Virus record (IMG/VR): IMGVR_UViG_3300028025_001763
Coordinates: 1 to 31,153 of that record
Strand: one strand, 5' to 3'
Origin: a virus
DNA: 31,153 bases
Under the pieces are notes generated by a model that saw only the letters and a program-made list of their open reading frames with translations, was not told where the DNA came from and did not search any database. The first letter of the stretch is position 1. Every line of letters begins with the position of its first letter. The translations under genes and the position numbers were made by a program. This document shows positions 1 through 5,376 of this stretch, piece by piece.

Positions 1-84
1 CACACACACACCACGCACACCCCACACATGACATGCATACACGCGGGCGCACCCGCGTATGCGTTGGCTACTAGTAGCCACGAG

Positions 85-112
85 TTGACAGTTGACAGCC
101 ATTGGTGATAAC
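85..112 (+). promoter_or_regulatory. Candidate sigma-70-type promoter
   Basis: TTGACA at 85-90 is followed after 16 bp by GATAAC (107-112), which matches four of six positions of TATAAT. A second TTGACA at 92-97 is too close to this -10 to be used with it. The site reads toward the first rightward gene at 248. The -35 is perfect and the -10 is weak. Confidence 0.4.
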
Positions 113-166
113 CGCATGCGGATGGACTGTTAGCAGCCGATACATAGCGCCATGATGCGGGCGCTA

Positions 167-204
167 CGCATCTCAAGATAGCAAAGCGTAGCTTTGCGTA
201 TATA
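167..204 (+). repeat. Repeated hairpin element, copy 1
   Basis: The flank CGCATCTCAAGATA is followed by a perfect 7-bp stem GCAAAGC/GCTTTGC (181-187 and 191-197) with loop GTA, then GTATATAT. Copies with the same flanks and a changed but still paired stem lie at 1322-1359 and 2629-2667. All three sit in gaps just upstream of a rightward gene. There is no T-run after the stem, so an intrinsic terminator is unlikely. A processing site or a protein-binding hairpin next to a TATATA box fits better. Confidence 0.75.
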
Positions 205-247
205 TGGGGGACGGCTTCAAATCGGAGCCAGAGATTGGAGATAAGCA

Positions 248-421
248 ATGAACGGTTATGGACTCTATTGGGGCGATTACCTCGCCGTAGGAATTCTTCT
301 CGGCATCCTTGGTGTGCTTATGGTGGCACTCATATGGGATGTAATCGCAATCAAGATAGCAGACTATAAGTCTGCATTAGATGAGGAACACTGGGCAACA
401 ACAATTCGAGAGGAGCAATGA
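248..421 (+). CDS. Small single-pass membrane protein (57 aa), function unknown
   Basis: The frame from ATG 248 follows a GGAG ribosome site at 237-240 with 7 nt spacing. The product has a short polar N-terminus, one strongly hydrophobic segment at about residues 11-33 (rich in L, I, V, G and A) and a charged C-terminal tail ending REEQ, so it is probably an inner-membrane protein with one helix. Its stop overlaps the next ATG by one base (TGATG), so it heads a translationally coupled run. An inverted repeat inside the gene (359-375) is preceded by AAGATAG, like the intergenic hairpin family. I do not recognise a family. Confidence 0.7.
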   Translation: MNGYGLYWGDYLAVGILLGILGVLMVALIWDVIAIKIADYKSALDEEHWATTIREEQ

Positions 422-597
422 TGAACCAATGGCTAGTGCAATTCGATTACTCAGAAGAGGAGAACTCCCCAACAGGGAGCCTCTATATATTCACAGCATC
501 AAAGAATGGAATCATTCTTTGCAACACTGAACACTACAACATGTCCACCGCTTGGGTAGATTTACTCGGCGAACTACAAAGTAGAGGAGAACTGTAA
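421..597 (+). CDS. Hypothetical small protein (58 aa)
   Basis: The gene starts at the ATG overlapping the previous stop by one base and ends TAATG, overlapping the next start by one base. The preceding GAGAGGAG at 409-415 is its ribosome site. The product is soluble and mildly acidic, with a predicted beta-rich middle (SLYIFTASKNGIILC). No family is recognised. A perfect 8-bp inverted repeat with a 4-nt loop (501-520) lies in the coding sequence. The coupling to both neighbours supports it as a real gene despite its size. Confidence 0.65.
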   Translation: MNQWLVQFDYSEEENSPTGSLYIFTASKNGIILCNTEHYNMSTAWVDLLGELQSRGEL

Positions 598-890
598 TGA
601 ACCAGCAATTCGTAGATGACTACCTATTGGTAGTAGAAAATGACAGAGAAGCATGGGATGACATCATCCAGATGGCTCGTGCTGAGAACTATAACATGCC
701 AGCGATTAGCGACATCATCAAGGAAGGCTACGAAACCATGGTTTCGGATGTCATTGGCTCGGTAAGAGAAGAACTGCCAGAGGCAGCGGTCAATCTCCTA
801 TCCCAAATGTTATTTGGGTGGGGCTTGGCTGAGTTCGATGCTATTGCCCGACGTGTAATCGAGGCAGATAAGGAGGCACTAGATGGCTAG
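597..890 (+). CDS. Hypothetical acidic protein (97 aa)
   Basis: The ATG overlaps the preceding stop by one base, and the gene ends with an 8-nt overlap (ATGGCTAG) with the next gene. The product is acidic and predicted mainly helical, with several D/E-rich segments and no membrane segment or metal motif. It resembles in style the short early proteins common in actinophages, but I cannot name a family. Three strong inverted repeats lie in the coding sequence: 619-634, the 16-bp palindrome 731-746, and 802-818. Confidence 0.7.
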   Translation: MNQQFVDDYLLVVENDREAWDDIIQMARAENYNMPAISDIIKEGYETMVSDVIGSVREELPEAAVNLLSQMLFGWGLAEFDAIARRVIEADKEALDG

Positions 891-1047
891 TTACATGGTA
901 ACTGAAGAACGCAAGTTCCTCTTCTACCAAGAGGTAGAAGCGGACAGTAAAGAGGAAGCGATTGAAATCGCTGAAGAGATTGGCGATTGGATACAAGATG
1001 ACAACTATGCCGAAGTGGAACACTTCGCTGGACTCAAGGAGGAATGA
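883..1047 (+). CDS. Small protein with a YxVxAxSxEEA-type alpha/beta domain (54 aa)
   Basis: The ATG at 883 follows AAGGAGG (871-877). The product has a strand (KFLFYQEVEAD) followed by a helix (SKEEAIEIAEEIGDW). This pattern is repeated in the C-terminal part of the protein at 2705-3178 (residues about 94-145, including IAEEIG), so the two share a domain. The function is unknown. Perfect hairpins lie at 921-940 (8-bp stem), 957-972 and 1011-1027 in this 165-nt gene, which is an extreme density. The stop overlaps the next start region (ATGA). Confidence 0.7.
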   Translation: MASYMVTEERKFLFYQEVEADSKEEAIEIAEEIGDWIQDDNYAEVEHFAGLKEE

Positions 1048-1319
1048 TGGGACGTAACACAGCGCAAGACCTAGCAGAAAATGTCATTGACATTCGGCAA
1101 TCAATTGCAATCCAATTGCAAAGCAATCACTATCCGCCAGTTCCACTTACTATGGTGGAACCATGTATCGAAGCAATCTATGCAGTATCAGAAGGTGATA
1201 CTCATAAGAGTATCAATCTCCCAGAGGGAGTTACATGGCGTGGCTATCCGACAGCACCTGCATATACCATCGTCGAAGGTCATCATCTCGAACCATGGTG
1301 TGACTACGACCACGAGTAA
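1047..1319 (+). CDS. Hypothetical protein (90 aa)
   Basis: Two adjacent ATGs (1044 and 1047) follow AAGGAGG at 1037-1043; 1047 gives the better spacing, and 1044 would add one Met. The N-terminal half looks helical, and the C-terminal half contains VTWRGYPTAPAYTIVEG followed by histidines and ends WCDYDHE. This tail style recurs in actinophage early proteins, but no function is known to me. The coding sequence contains inverted repeats at 1105-1121, 1140-1161, 1196-1215 (8 bp) and 1218-1230. It ends the first coupled gene run, and a 70-nt gap with a hairpin element follows. Confidence 0.65.
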   Translation: MGRNTAQDLAENVIDIRQSIAIQLQSNHYPPVPLTMVEPCIEAIYAVSEGDTHKSINLPEGVTWRGYPTAPAYTIVEGHHLEPWCDYDHE

Positions 1320-1321
1320 TC

Positions 1322-1359
1322 CGCATTTCAAGATAGCACAGCGAAGCTGTGCGTATATA
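1322..1359 (+). repeat. Repeated hairpin element, copy 2
   Basis: The flank CGCATTTCAAGATA precedes stem GCACAGC/GCTGTGC (1336-1342 and 1346-1352), loop GAA, then GTATATA. Compared with copy 1, the central stem pair changes from A-T to C-G, so pairing is kept while sequence changes. It lies between the stop at 1319 and the gene at 1390. It is followed by ACCAACCGAAAGGAGC, which holds the ribosome site. Confidence 0.75.
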
Positions 1360-1389
1360 GCAAACCAACCAACCGAAAGGAGCACCACA

Positions 1390-2115
1390 ATGGCAGGACT
1401 TAAACGGTCTAACGACCGAAAGATAACTAACTTACCAACACCAAACGGTAAACGCTCAGCGTTAGCCAACACATTCGGCTTGCCAAGTGGCAAGTCCTAC
1501 TCATGTCCTAATGCAACCAGTATATGCGAGAAGATTTGCTACGCTGGAAAGTTAGAACGTATCTTCCCCTCAGTAAGAGATACTCTCTTACATAACTGGA
1601 ACTTGCTGAAAGATGCAGACCTAGAAACCATGTCCAATTTATTGGACGATATGATTGCCTCATTCCGATTGGAATGCAAGGCAAAGGATGCCGAACTAAT
1701 CTTCCGCATCCATTGGGATGGGGATTTCTTCTCCGATACCTATACCAAAGCATGGCGAGCAGTAATCATGCTCAATCCAGACGTTAAGTTCTGGGTATAT
1801 ACACGAGTCCCATCCGCTGCCAGAATTCTGGATGGGATTGACAATCTCTCGCTGTATTTCAGCACAGATGATGAGAATAAATCCAACGCTGTTTATCTTC
1901 GCACCGAAGGTGTAAAGATAAAGGTTGCCTATCTATCTGACACCTTTGCTGATGCAAAGGAAACAATGCTCAGTCTGACAGGCAAGGTGGGTGCGAAATG
2001 CCCAGAGAATCTGGGTTCCATTCCACTAATCACTACCGAAGGTAGTGCTTGTGCAACATGCCGACTATGTATCGATGGCAAGGCAGATGTTCGCTTTGCT
2101 ATCGCAAAGAAATGA
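1390..2115 (+). CDS. GP88-like cysteine-cluster protein (241 aa)
   Basis: The ATG at 1390 follows AAAGGAGC; upstream in-frame codons are open but fall in the hairpin element, so this start is preferred. The protein resembles the actinophage Gene-product-88 family (function unknown). It has an N-terminal SCPNATSICEKICYAG cluster (C39, C46, C50), a central FRIHWDGDFFS motif at about 105-115 followed by WVYTR, and a C-terminal cluster C204, C221, C224, C227. Seven cysteines in two groups suggest an Fe-S or zinc site. The family name rests on motif order and spacing that I recognise by eye. At least twelve perfect inverted repeats lie inside it, including 1573-1591, 1892-1922, 1943-1960 and 2031-2047. 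Confidence 0.65.
   Translation: MAGLKRSNDRKITNLPTPNGKRSALANTFGLPSGKSYSCPNATSICEKICYAGKLERIFPSVRDTLLHNWNLLKDADLETMSNLLDDMIASFRLECKAKDAELIFRIHWDGDFFSDTYTKAWRAVIMLNPDVKFWVYTRVPSAARILDGIDNLSLYFSTDDENKSNAVYLRTEGVKIKVAYLSDTFADAKETMLSLTGKVGAKCPENLGSIPLITTEGSACATCRLCIDGKADVRFAIAKK
1892..1922 (+). repeat. Two-tier hairpin inside the GP88-like gene
   Basis: Outer arms TTTATCTT (1892-1899) and AAGATAAA (1915-1922) enclose inner arms CACC (1902-1905) and GGTG (1909-1912) around loop GAA. The two bases between tiers (CG and TA) allow one G-T pair, leaving a single C/A mismatch. This is one of the longest stems in the rightward block and lies wholly in coding sequence. Confidence 0.7.
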
Positions 2116-2122
2116 GGATGAT

Positions 2123-2452
2123 ATGAATACAGTAGAAGACAGCGTGGCTTTACTAAGTAAAGCATCTGAATCATTAACAACCTATCGCCTATCACTAGAT
2201 GGATGGCGTTCCGCCATGACCGACCTAGCAATCTGGCATTCGATAGAAGCAATTCTTGCAGAGCAAGAAGACTATGAAATCCAGACTACATTCACACGAG
2301 AAGTAATCATGGCGTGGATTATTCGTGACCGTTGGCAACCAGTATCCATCGATGATGATGGATATGAAGGTATCGATAATGCCGTATTGAATTACATACT
2401 CGATAGCAAACTAGCGATACGTCTAGAAGACATGGAGGATGAAGATGAGTAA
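2123..2452 (+). CDS. Hypothetical protein (109 aa)
   Basis: The start at ATG 2123 follows GAGGATGAT, eight bases after the GP88-like stop. A longer open frame upstream overlaps that gene and is not needed. The product is mostly helical, with a tryptophan-rich middle (about 27-75) and an acidic end (MEDEDE). No family is recognised. It overlaps the next gene by 8 nt (ATGAGTAA). Inverted repeats in the coding sequence lie at 2147-2163, 2203-2217, 2253-2269 and 2343-2364. Confidence 0.65.
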   Translation: MNTVEDSVALLSKASESLTTYRLSLDGWRSAMTDLAIWHSIEAILAEQEDYEIQTTFTREVIMAWIIRDRWQPVSIDDDGYEGIDNAVLNYILDSKLAIRLEDMEDEDE

Positions 2453-2627
2453 ACATATCTACGATATGACAGCCGATGAACTGGCTCAACTAGTGTGCTT
2501 CGGATACGAAGGACACTCATGCACTAACACGATGGATGAATATGGATGTCGGAATAGCATGAAGGACAACGAACCATTCTGTTCAGAATGCTGTGCCGAT
2601 ACTACCGATGGCTCATGCTGTGGATAA
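2445..2627 (+). CDS. Cysteine-rich putative zinc-binding protein (60 aa)
   Basis: ATG 2445 is preceded by GGAGG (2434-2438) at 6 nt spacing; the in-frame ATG at 2439 is too close to the ribosome site. The C-terminal two thirds contain seven or more cysteines in GHSC, GCRN, FCSECC and SCCG, which suits one or two zinc sites. The specific fold is not recognised. It contains a 10-bp stem with a single G/G mismatch (2492-2517) and a 7-bp inverted repeat (2575-2590). A gap with the third hairpin element follows. Confidence 0.65.
   Translation: MSKHIYDMTADELAQLVCFGYEGHSCTNTMDEYGCRNSMKDNEPFCSECCADTTDGSCCG
2492..2517 (+). repeat. Long in-gene hairpin with one mismatch
   Basis: AGTGT (2492-2496), an unpaired G, and CTTCG (2498-2502) pair with CGAAG (2507-2511), an unpaired G, and ACACT (2513-2517) around loop GATA. 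It lies fully inside the cysteine-rich gene. Confidence 0.7.
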
Positions 2628-2628
2628 T

Positions 2629-2667
2629 GCGTATCAAAGATAGCATAGCAAAGCTATGCATATATAT
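2629..2667 (+). repeat. Repeated hairpin element, copy 3
   Basis: GCGTATCAAAGATA precedes stem GCATAGC/GCTATGC (2643-2649 and 2653-2659), loop AAA, then ATATATA. The central stem pair is T-A here, against A-T in copy 1 and C-G in copy 2. It is followed by ACCAACCGAAAGGAAAA, ahead of the gene at 2705. Confidence 0.75.
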
Positions 2668-2704
2668 AAGGGCAAGACAAACCACCAACCGAAAGGAAAA
2701 CCAA

Positions 2705-3178
2705 ATGACAATGATTGACCCAACACTAGAAGCAGTTCCGTTTCCAGAGATACTAACTCTCAGCGAGGCAGACAAACTACGTGTCGACCTTGAAGGAGCA
2801 CAAACAATCAATGCAGGACTACGTAACACAATCAACGACCAACGCAACAAGGTTCGTGACTTATACACACAACTGAATGACATTATCCAAGAGGATAAGT
2901 TGGATGAGGCTGCAGAGATTTCATTCGGTGACCTGTCCAACATACTCAAAGAGGTATTCGGCAGTGAACTTGTGTTCACTAAAGAGTATGAAGTGCAGGT
3001 TCGATTCACTCTGTATGCAACATTCAAGGTAACAGCACAATCTGAAGATGATGCTCGCAATATCGCTGAGGAAATCGGCATCAGTGCAGACCCAGATTGG
3101 GATATCGATGGCGATAACACAGAGGTAGACACATGGTCTATCGACGATACTCGTATCGACTACTTACAGGAGGCATAA
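2705..3178 (+). CDS. Coiled-coil protein with the same C-terminal domain as 883-1047 (157 aa)
   Basis: The start is ATG 2705 after GAAAGGAAAACCAA; longer in-frame upstream sequence runs through the hairpin element and is rejected. Residues about 20-70 look like a coiled coil (SEADKLRVDLEGAQ onward). Residues about 94-145 form a strand-strand-helix unit containing IAEEIG, also present in the 54-aa protein at 883-1047. The tail is acidic. The role is unknown; the coiled coil suggests self-association. Hairpins lie at 2963-2980 and 3145-3158. Density is lower in the first half of the gene. Confidence 0.65.
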   Translation: MTMIDPTLEAVPFPEILTLSEADKLRVDLEGAQTINAGLRNTINDQRNKVRDLYTQLNDIIQEDKLDEAAEISFGDLSNILKEVFGSELVFTKEYEVQVRFTLYATFKVTAQSEDDARNIAEEIGISADPDWDIDGDNTEVDTWSIDDTRIDYLQEA

Positions 3179-3180
3179 CA

Positions 3181-3447
3181 ATGACAACACTTACCCTAGT
3201 TCCACGTCGTGGTGACCGCTGCAAGAATGGGGCGGTCATCGTAGATATCAAGCCAGCATGGGATTCATCTGGCTACATCGTCCTCTGTCTATGGACAGAA
3301 GACACACAATCAACACCACATAAGCGAACCTCAGACCCATATGTAACATGGTTCGCACGAGCTGAAGATAGCGGAATCATCTGCCATCAAGGTCATTATT
3401 ATGACCGACTCTCAGATGCAGTTGTTGACTTTGACAGCCGTATATGA
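3181..3447 (+). CDS. Hypothetical beta-rich protein (88 aa)
   Basis: ATG 3181 follows AGGAGG (3169-3174) just after the previous stop. The product begins MTTLTLVPRRGD and looks like a small beta-barrel or SH3-like fold: short strands, G/D turns and a tryptophan-rich middle. It ends DFDSRI. No family is recognised. Inverted repeats lie at 3213-3238, 3284-3299, 3324-3356 (long loop) and 3391-3406. Its stop codon lies in a 16-bp palindrome. Confidence 0.6.
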   Translation: MTTLTLVPRRGDRCKNGAVIVDIKPAWDSSGYIVLCLWTEDTQSTPHKRTSDPYVTWFARAEDSGIICHQGHYYDRLSDAVVDFDSRI

Positions 3448-3460
3448 GAATATATTCTCA
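3445..3460. repeat. Perfect 16-bp palindrome in the gap before the DUF932 gene
   Basis: TGAGAATATATTCTCA is its own reverse complement and overlaps the TGA stop at 3445-3447. It occupies the position held by the hairpin element before other genes and is likewise followed by CAACCAACCAACTACGAAAGG. It may be a dimer-protein operator or an RNA hairpin. Confidence 0.65.
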
Positions 3461-3488
3461 CAACCAACCAACTACGAAAGGAAATGAT

Positions 3489-4463
3489 ATGACAACAGTA
3501 ACAAACCGACGCTTCGCAGGAAGCATTGCAGGTTCAGAGGTAACAGCAACATCAGCACACGATGCAGCAGTTCAAGCAGGACTTGACTGGCAAGTTTCAC
3601 TTGCTGATGTCGAGGCACTGGCATTAAACAACGATGGCGTTAGCCGTCTAACAGTTCCGAATACATTCGCTACCATCCGCACCAATAACGACGGCACTCA
3701 GTCTGTATTGGGAACAGTTGGTGGACGATACAAAGTATTCCAGAATGATGAGATGTTCTCAGCGCTGGATGCACTAGTCGAATCAGGCGAAGCAAGATAT
3801 GCAGCAGCGGGTGAGCTCAAAGGTGGAGCCCAAGTCTGGATGATGCTGGCACTTCCTAGAGAAGTGCAGATTGCCAACGACCCTCATGCTGGTTACCTAC
3901 TAGCACGAACCTCTCACGATGGGTCATGCTCACTGGGTGTTAGCCCAGTGGTGAACCGTCTGTTCTGCAGTAATCAAATCAGTGGTATCTTCCGCAAGGA
4001 TACAAAGTATTCCTTGAAGCACACCACTAACGCTAACCTCAAGGTCAATGACCTTCGCCAGATGCTAGATATTATCTACACTGGTATCGAATCATACGAA
4101 CTAGTTGCAGACCAGTTGTTAAATACAACTGTCAACGACGGACAAGTAGCCGACATCTTCAAGAAGATGTGGTCACTACCATCTGCAGTTGAGTCTGTTC
4201 CTTACTACACCCTCTCCACTGGAGATAAGCGTAGATATAACAAGGCAATCGAAGCACGTGGCACTGCGATGAACATCTACCAAGGTGCGACTGGCACTCA
4301 ACAGAACATCAAAGGCACAGCCTTCGGTGCGTTCCAAGCAATCGTGGAATACGCTGATTGGTTTAGCCACAAGTCAGAAGCAACACGAGCAGAACGTGTA
4401 GTATCTGGCTCATTAGATAGCGTGAAGAGCAGAGCTCTTACCCTCATCTCGAAAGGAATATAA
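3489..4463 (+). CDS. DUF932 / TIGR03299 phage-plasmid protein (324 aa)
   Basis: ATG 3489 follows GAAAGG (3476-3481). The protein matches the DUF932 (phage/plasmid-like TIGR03299) family by pattern: an N-terminal V-P-N-x-F-A-T-I-R segment, GTVGGRYKVFQNDEMF at about 76-91, a GG-x-VW-M-LA strand near 111, then VNRLFCSNQISG and a helical C-terminus with a GTxQN-like segment. Members are widespread on phages and plasmids and are suspected to act in DNA metabolism, but no activity is proven to my knowledge. The length is normal for the family. The gene holds many inverted repeats, for example 3849-3867, 3931-3950, 3995-4016, 4113-4131 and 4153-4170. Confidence 0.8.
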   Translation: MTTVTNRRFAGSIAGSEVTATSAHDAAVQAGLDWQVSLADVEALALNNDGVSRLTVPNTFATIRTNNDGTQSVLGTVGGRYKVFQNDEMFSALDALVESGEARYAAAGELKGGAQVWMMLALPREVQIANDPHAGYLLARTSHDGSCSLGVSPVVNRLFCSNQISGIFRKDTKYSLKHTTNANLKVNDLRQMLDIIYTGIESYELVADQLLNTTVNDGQVADIFKKMWSLPSAVESVPYYTLSTGDKRRYNKAIEARGTAMNIYQGATGTQQNIKGTAFGAFQAIVEYADWFSHKSEATRAERVVSGSLDSVKSRALTLISKGI

Positions 4464-4465
4464 GC

Positions 4466-4702
4466 ATGACGGAGAATCCGTTACAGAAATATGTCGATGA
4501 ACTCGACAAGCAGAATGACTACGTCCAGCCTGCGTTAACAGCGCAGGCTGGGCAGTATCTGCTCAAGGCTCTGGACTACCTCACTATATATAGCACTGTT
4601 AATAATCAACCAGAGTTGATTGAACAGCCACGTCACGATGATGTAGAAGACATGCTCACCGAAGTTATCATGTATGCACCAGAGGAGGATGTCGATGGGT
4701 AA
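4466..4702 (+). CDS. Hypothetical acidic protein (78 aa)
   Basis: The gene starts at ATG 4466 two bases after the DUF932 stop, with GAAAGG (4452-4457) as ribosome site, and ends with an 8-nt overlap (ATGGGTAA) with the next gene. The product is helical and acidic, especially near its end (PEEDVDG). No domain is recognised. It carries the strongest in-gene hairpin of the block (4525-4551, 10-bp GC-rich arms) and another at 4604-4621. Confidence 0.65.
   Translation: MTENPLQKYVDELDKQNDYVQPALTAQAGQYLLKALDYLTIYSTVNNQPELIEQPRHDDVEDMLTEVIMYAPEEDVDG
4525..4551 (+). repeat. 10-bp GC-rich in-gene hairpin
   Basis: Arms CCAGCCTGCG (4525-4534) and CGCAGGCTGG (4542-4551) pair perfectly around loop TTAACAG. 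It lies at codons about 20-29 of the 78-aa gene. No T-tract follows, so it is not a conventional terminator, although it could still pause ribosomes or be a processing site. Confidence 0.75.
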
Positions 4703-4922
4703 ACTAAAAGACAGCACCACCTTAGTGGTGCGTGAACCATCACTAATAATCAAGCCAATCGCTGGTTGGTCTTGGTATTGTGGGTATCATGATACCTATG
4801 GTATCGGCGATGATAAAGACGAAGTCTTATTCATGGCTGGTGCTCACATGCATTACAAGGAAGTCGACGGTGATGTATGTGAAATCGTTACACGAGAATG
4901 GAAAGTAAAGGAGGAAGCATGA
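4695..4922 (+). CDS. Hypothetical protein (75 aa)
   Basis: ATG 4695 has GGAGG at 4684-4688, 6 nt away; the longer open frame starting at 4674 is inside the previous gene and has no ribosome site. The product contains an aromatic patch WSWYCGYHDTYGIGDD (about 25-40) and ends with charged residues. No family is recognised. The coding sequence has a 7-bp hairpin right after the start (4714-4731) and the GGTATC/GATACC/GGTATC trio at 4783-4805. It overlaps the next gene by ATGA. Confidence 0.65.
   Translation: MGKLKDSTTLVVREPSLIIKPIAGWSWYCGYHDTYGIGDDKDEVLFMAGAHMHYKEVDGDVCEIVTREWKVKEEA
4783..4805 (+). repeat. Three-part alternating inverted repeat
   Basis: GGTATC (4784-4788 with flanking G), GATACC (4791-4796) and GGTATC (4800-4805) allow two mutually exclusive pairings of the middle segment: a 14-bp palindrome with the left copy (4783-4796), or a 6-bp stem with loop TAT with the right copy (4791-4805). 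It lies within the 75-aa gene. Confidence 0.65.
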
Positions 4923-5050
4923 TTATACAAACAAGCGTGACTCTTGTATGTGAATACTGCAATGCAGAAATTGAAAGGCGCACTAACTTGGAAGCACGTG
5001 AGGCTCTGGCTGAACACCAGAATTATGTGCAATGTCTTAAGGGATACTGA
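4919..5050 (+). CDS. Mini zinc-finger-like protein (43 aa)
   Basis: The frame from ATG 4919 overlaps the previous stop by 4 nt (ATGA), follows AAAGGAGGAAG, and ends TGATG, overlapping the next start by one base. The product has CEYC (C11, C14), then H33 and C39, a plausible C2HC zinc site, within a hydrophobic N-terminus and a helical middle. Precise coupling to both neighbours supports it as a gene. The function is unknown; a nucleic-acid or protein adaptor is possible. Confidence 0.65.
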   Translation: MIIQTSVTLVCEYCNAEIERRTNLEAREALAEHQNYVQCLKGY

Positions 5051-5376
5051 TGCCTAAGCCACGCCCAACTGAAATCAAGTTAGTTGCTAACTTGTTAGAC
5101 CCAGATAACACTGACTCCGAAAGTGCTGCGGACTTAGCTGTAGAAATCATTGAAGCTCTGGATGAATCCAGAATGAAACGTGATAACTACATACTCGTAG
5201 CACAGTTAGCACGATGGGCTCCAGTCCAAGCGTGGGGTGAGTTCAGCACCAAGTTGCAGGTTGAGAAGTTCATGAAGAACTTATCGGCTGTCGACTCCGA
5301 AGGTGGACGAGCAGTGATTGTTCACCTTGAACAACCAGAAAAATTACTAGAACGGATTGGAGAAATAAAGAAATGA
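5050..5376 (+). CDS. Hypothetical protein (108 aa)
   Basis: ATG 5050 overlaps the previous stop by one base, and the gene ends with ATGA shared with the next start. The product is predicted helical in its first half (LVANLLDPDN to ALDESRMKRD), then a mixed alpha/beta part with QAWGEFSTKLQVEKFM. No known motif is seen. Perfect hairpins lie at 5076-5094 (8-bp arms, loop TTG), 5157-5172, 5266-5282 and 5318-5334. Confidence 0.65.
   Translation: MPKPRPTEIKLVANLLDPDNTDSESAADLAVEIIEALDESRMKRDNYILVAQLARWAPVQAWGEFSTKLQVEKFMKNLSAVDSEGGRAVIVHLEQPEKLLERIGEIKK

Larger units (their letters stand above)
1..247. promoter_or_regulatory. Non-coding control region upstream of the rightward gene block
   Basis: No convincing gene is seen in these 247 bases. 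They open with a CA-rich stretch (1-30). Then come a GC-rich hairpin (arms 41-47 and 52-58, loop CGCA), a perfect 16-bp palindrome (65-80, TGGCTACTAGTAGCCA), a GTTGACA direct repeat (84-97), a 10-bp palindrome CCGCATGCGG (112-121), a 7-bp inverted repeat (145-151 with 160-166) and the first copy of the repeated hairpin element (167-204). The first gene's ribosome site GGAG lies at 237-240. The density of palindromes suggests a regulatory or origin-like role, which is inference. Confidence 0.6.

Noticed and set aside
208-232. tRNA-like T-loop sequence GGCTTCAAATCGGAGCC
   Set aside because: No acceptor, D or anticodon arms can be built around it, and the T-stem does not pair properly.
1081-1389. 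Upstream extension of the GP88-like gene
   Set aside because: The extra frame runs antiparallel in logic to the preceding gene and through the hairpin element; ATG 1390 has the ribosome site and begins the family-like sequence.
167-2667. Intrinsic terminators at the repeated hairpin elements
   Set aside because: The stems are followed by GTATATA, not a T-run, and lie just before ribosome sites of downstream genes.
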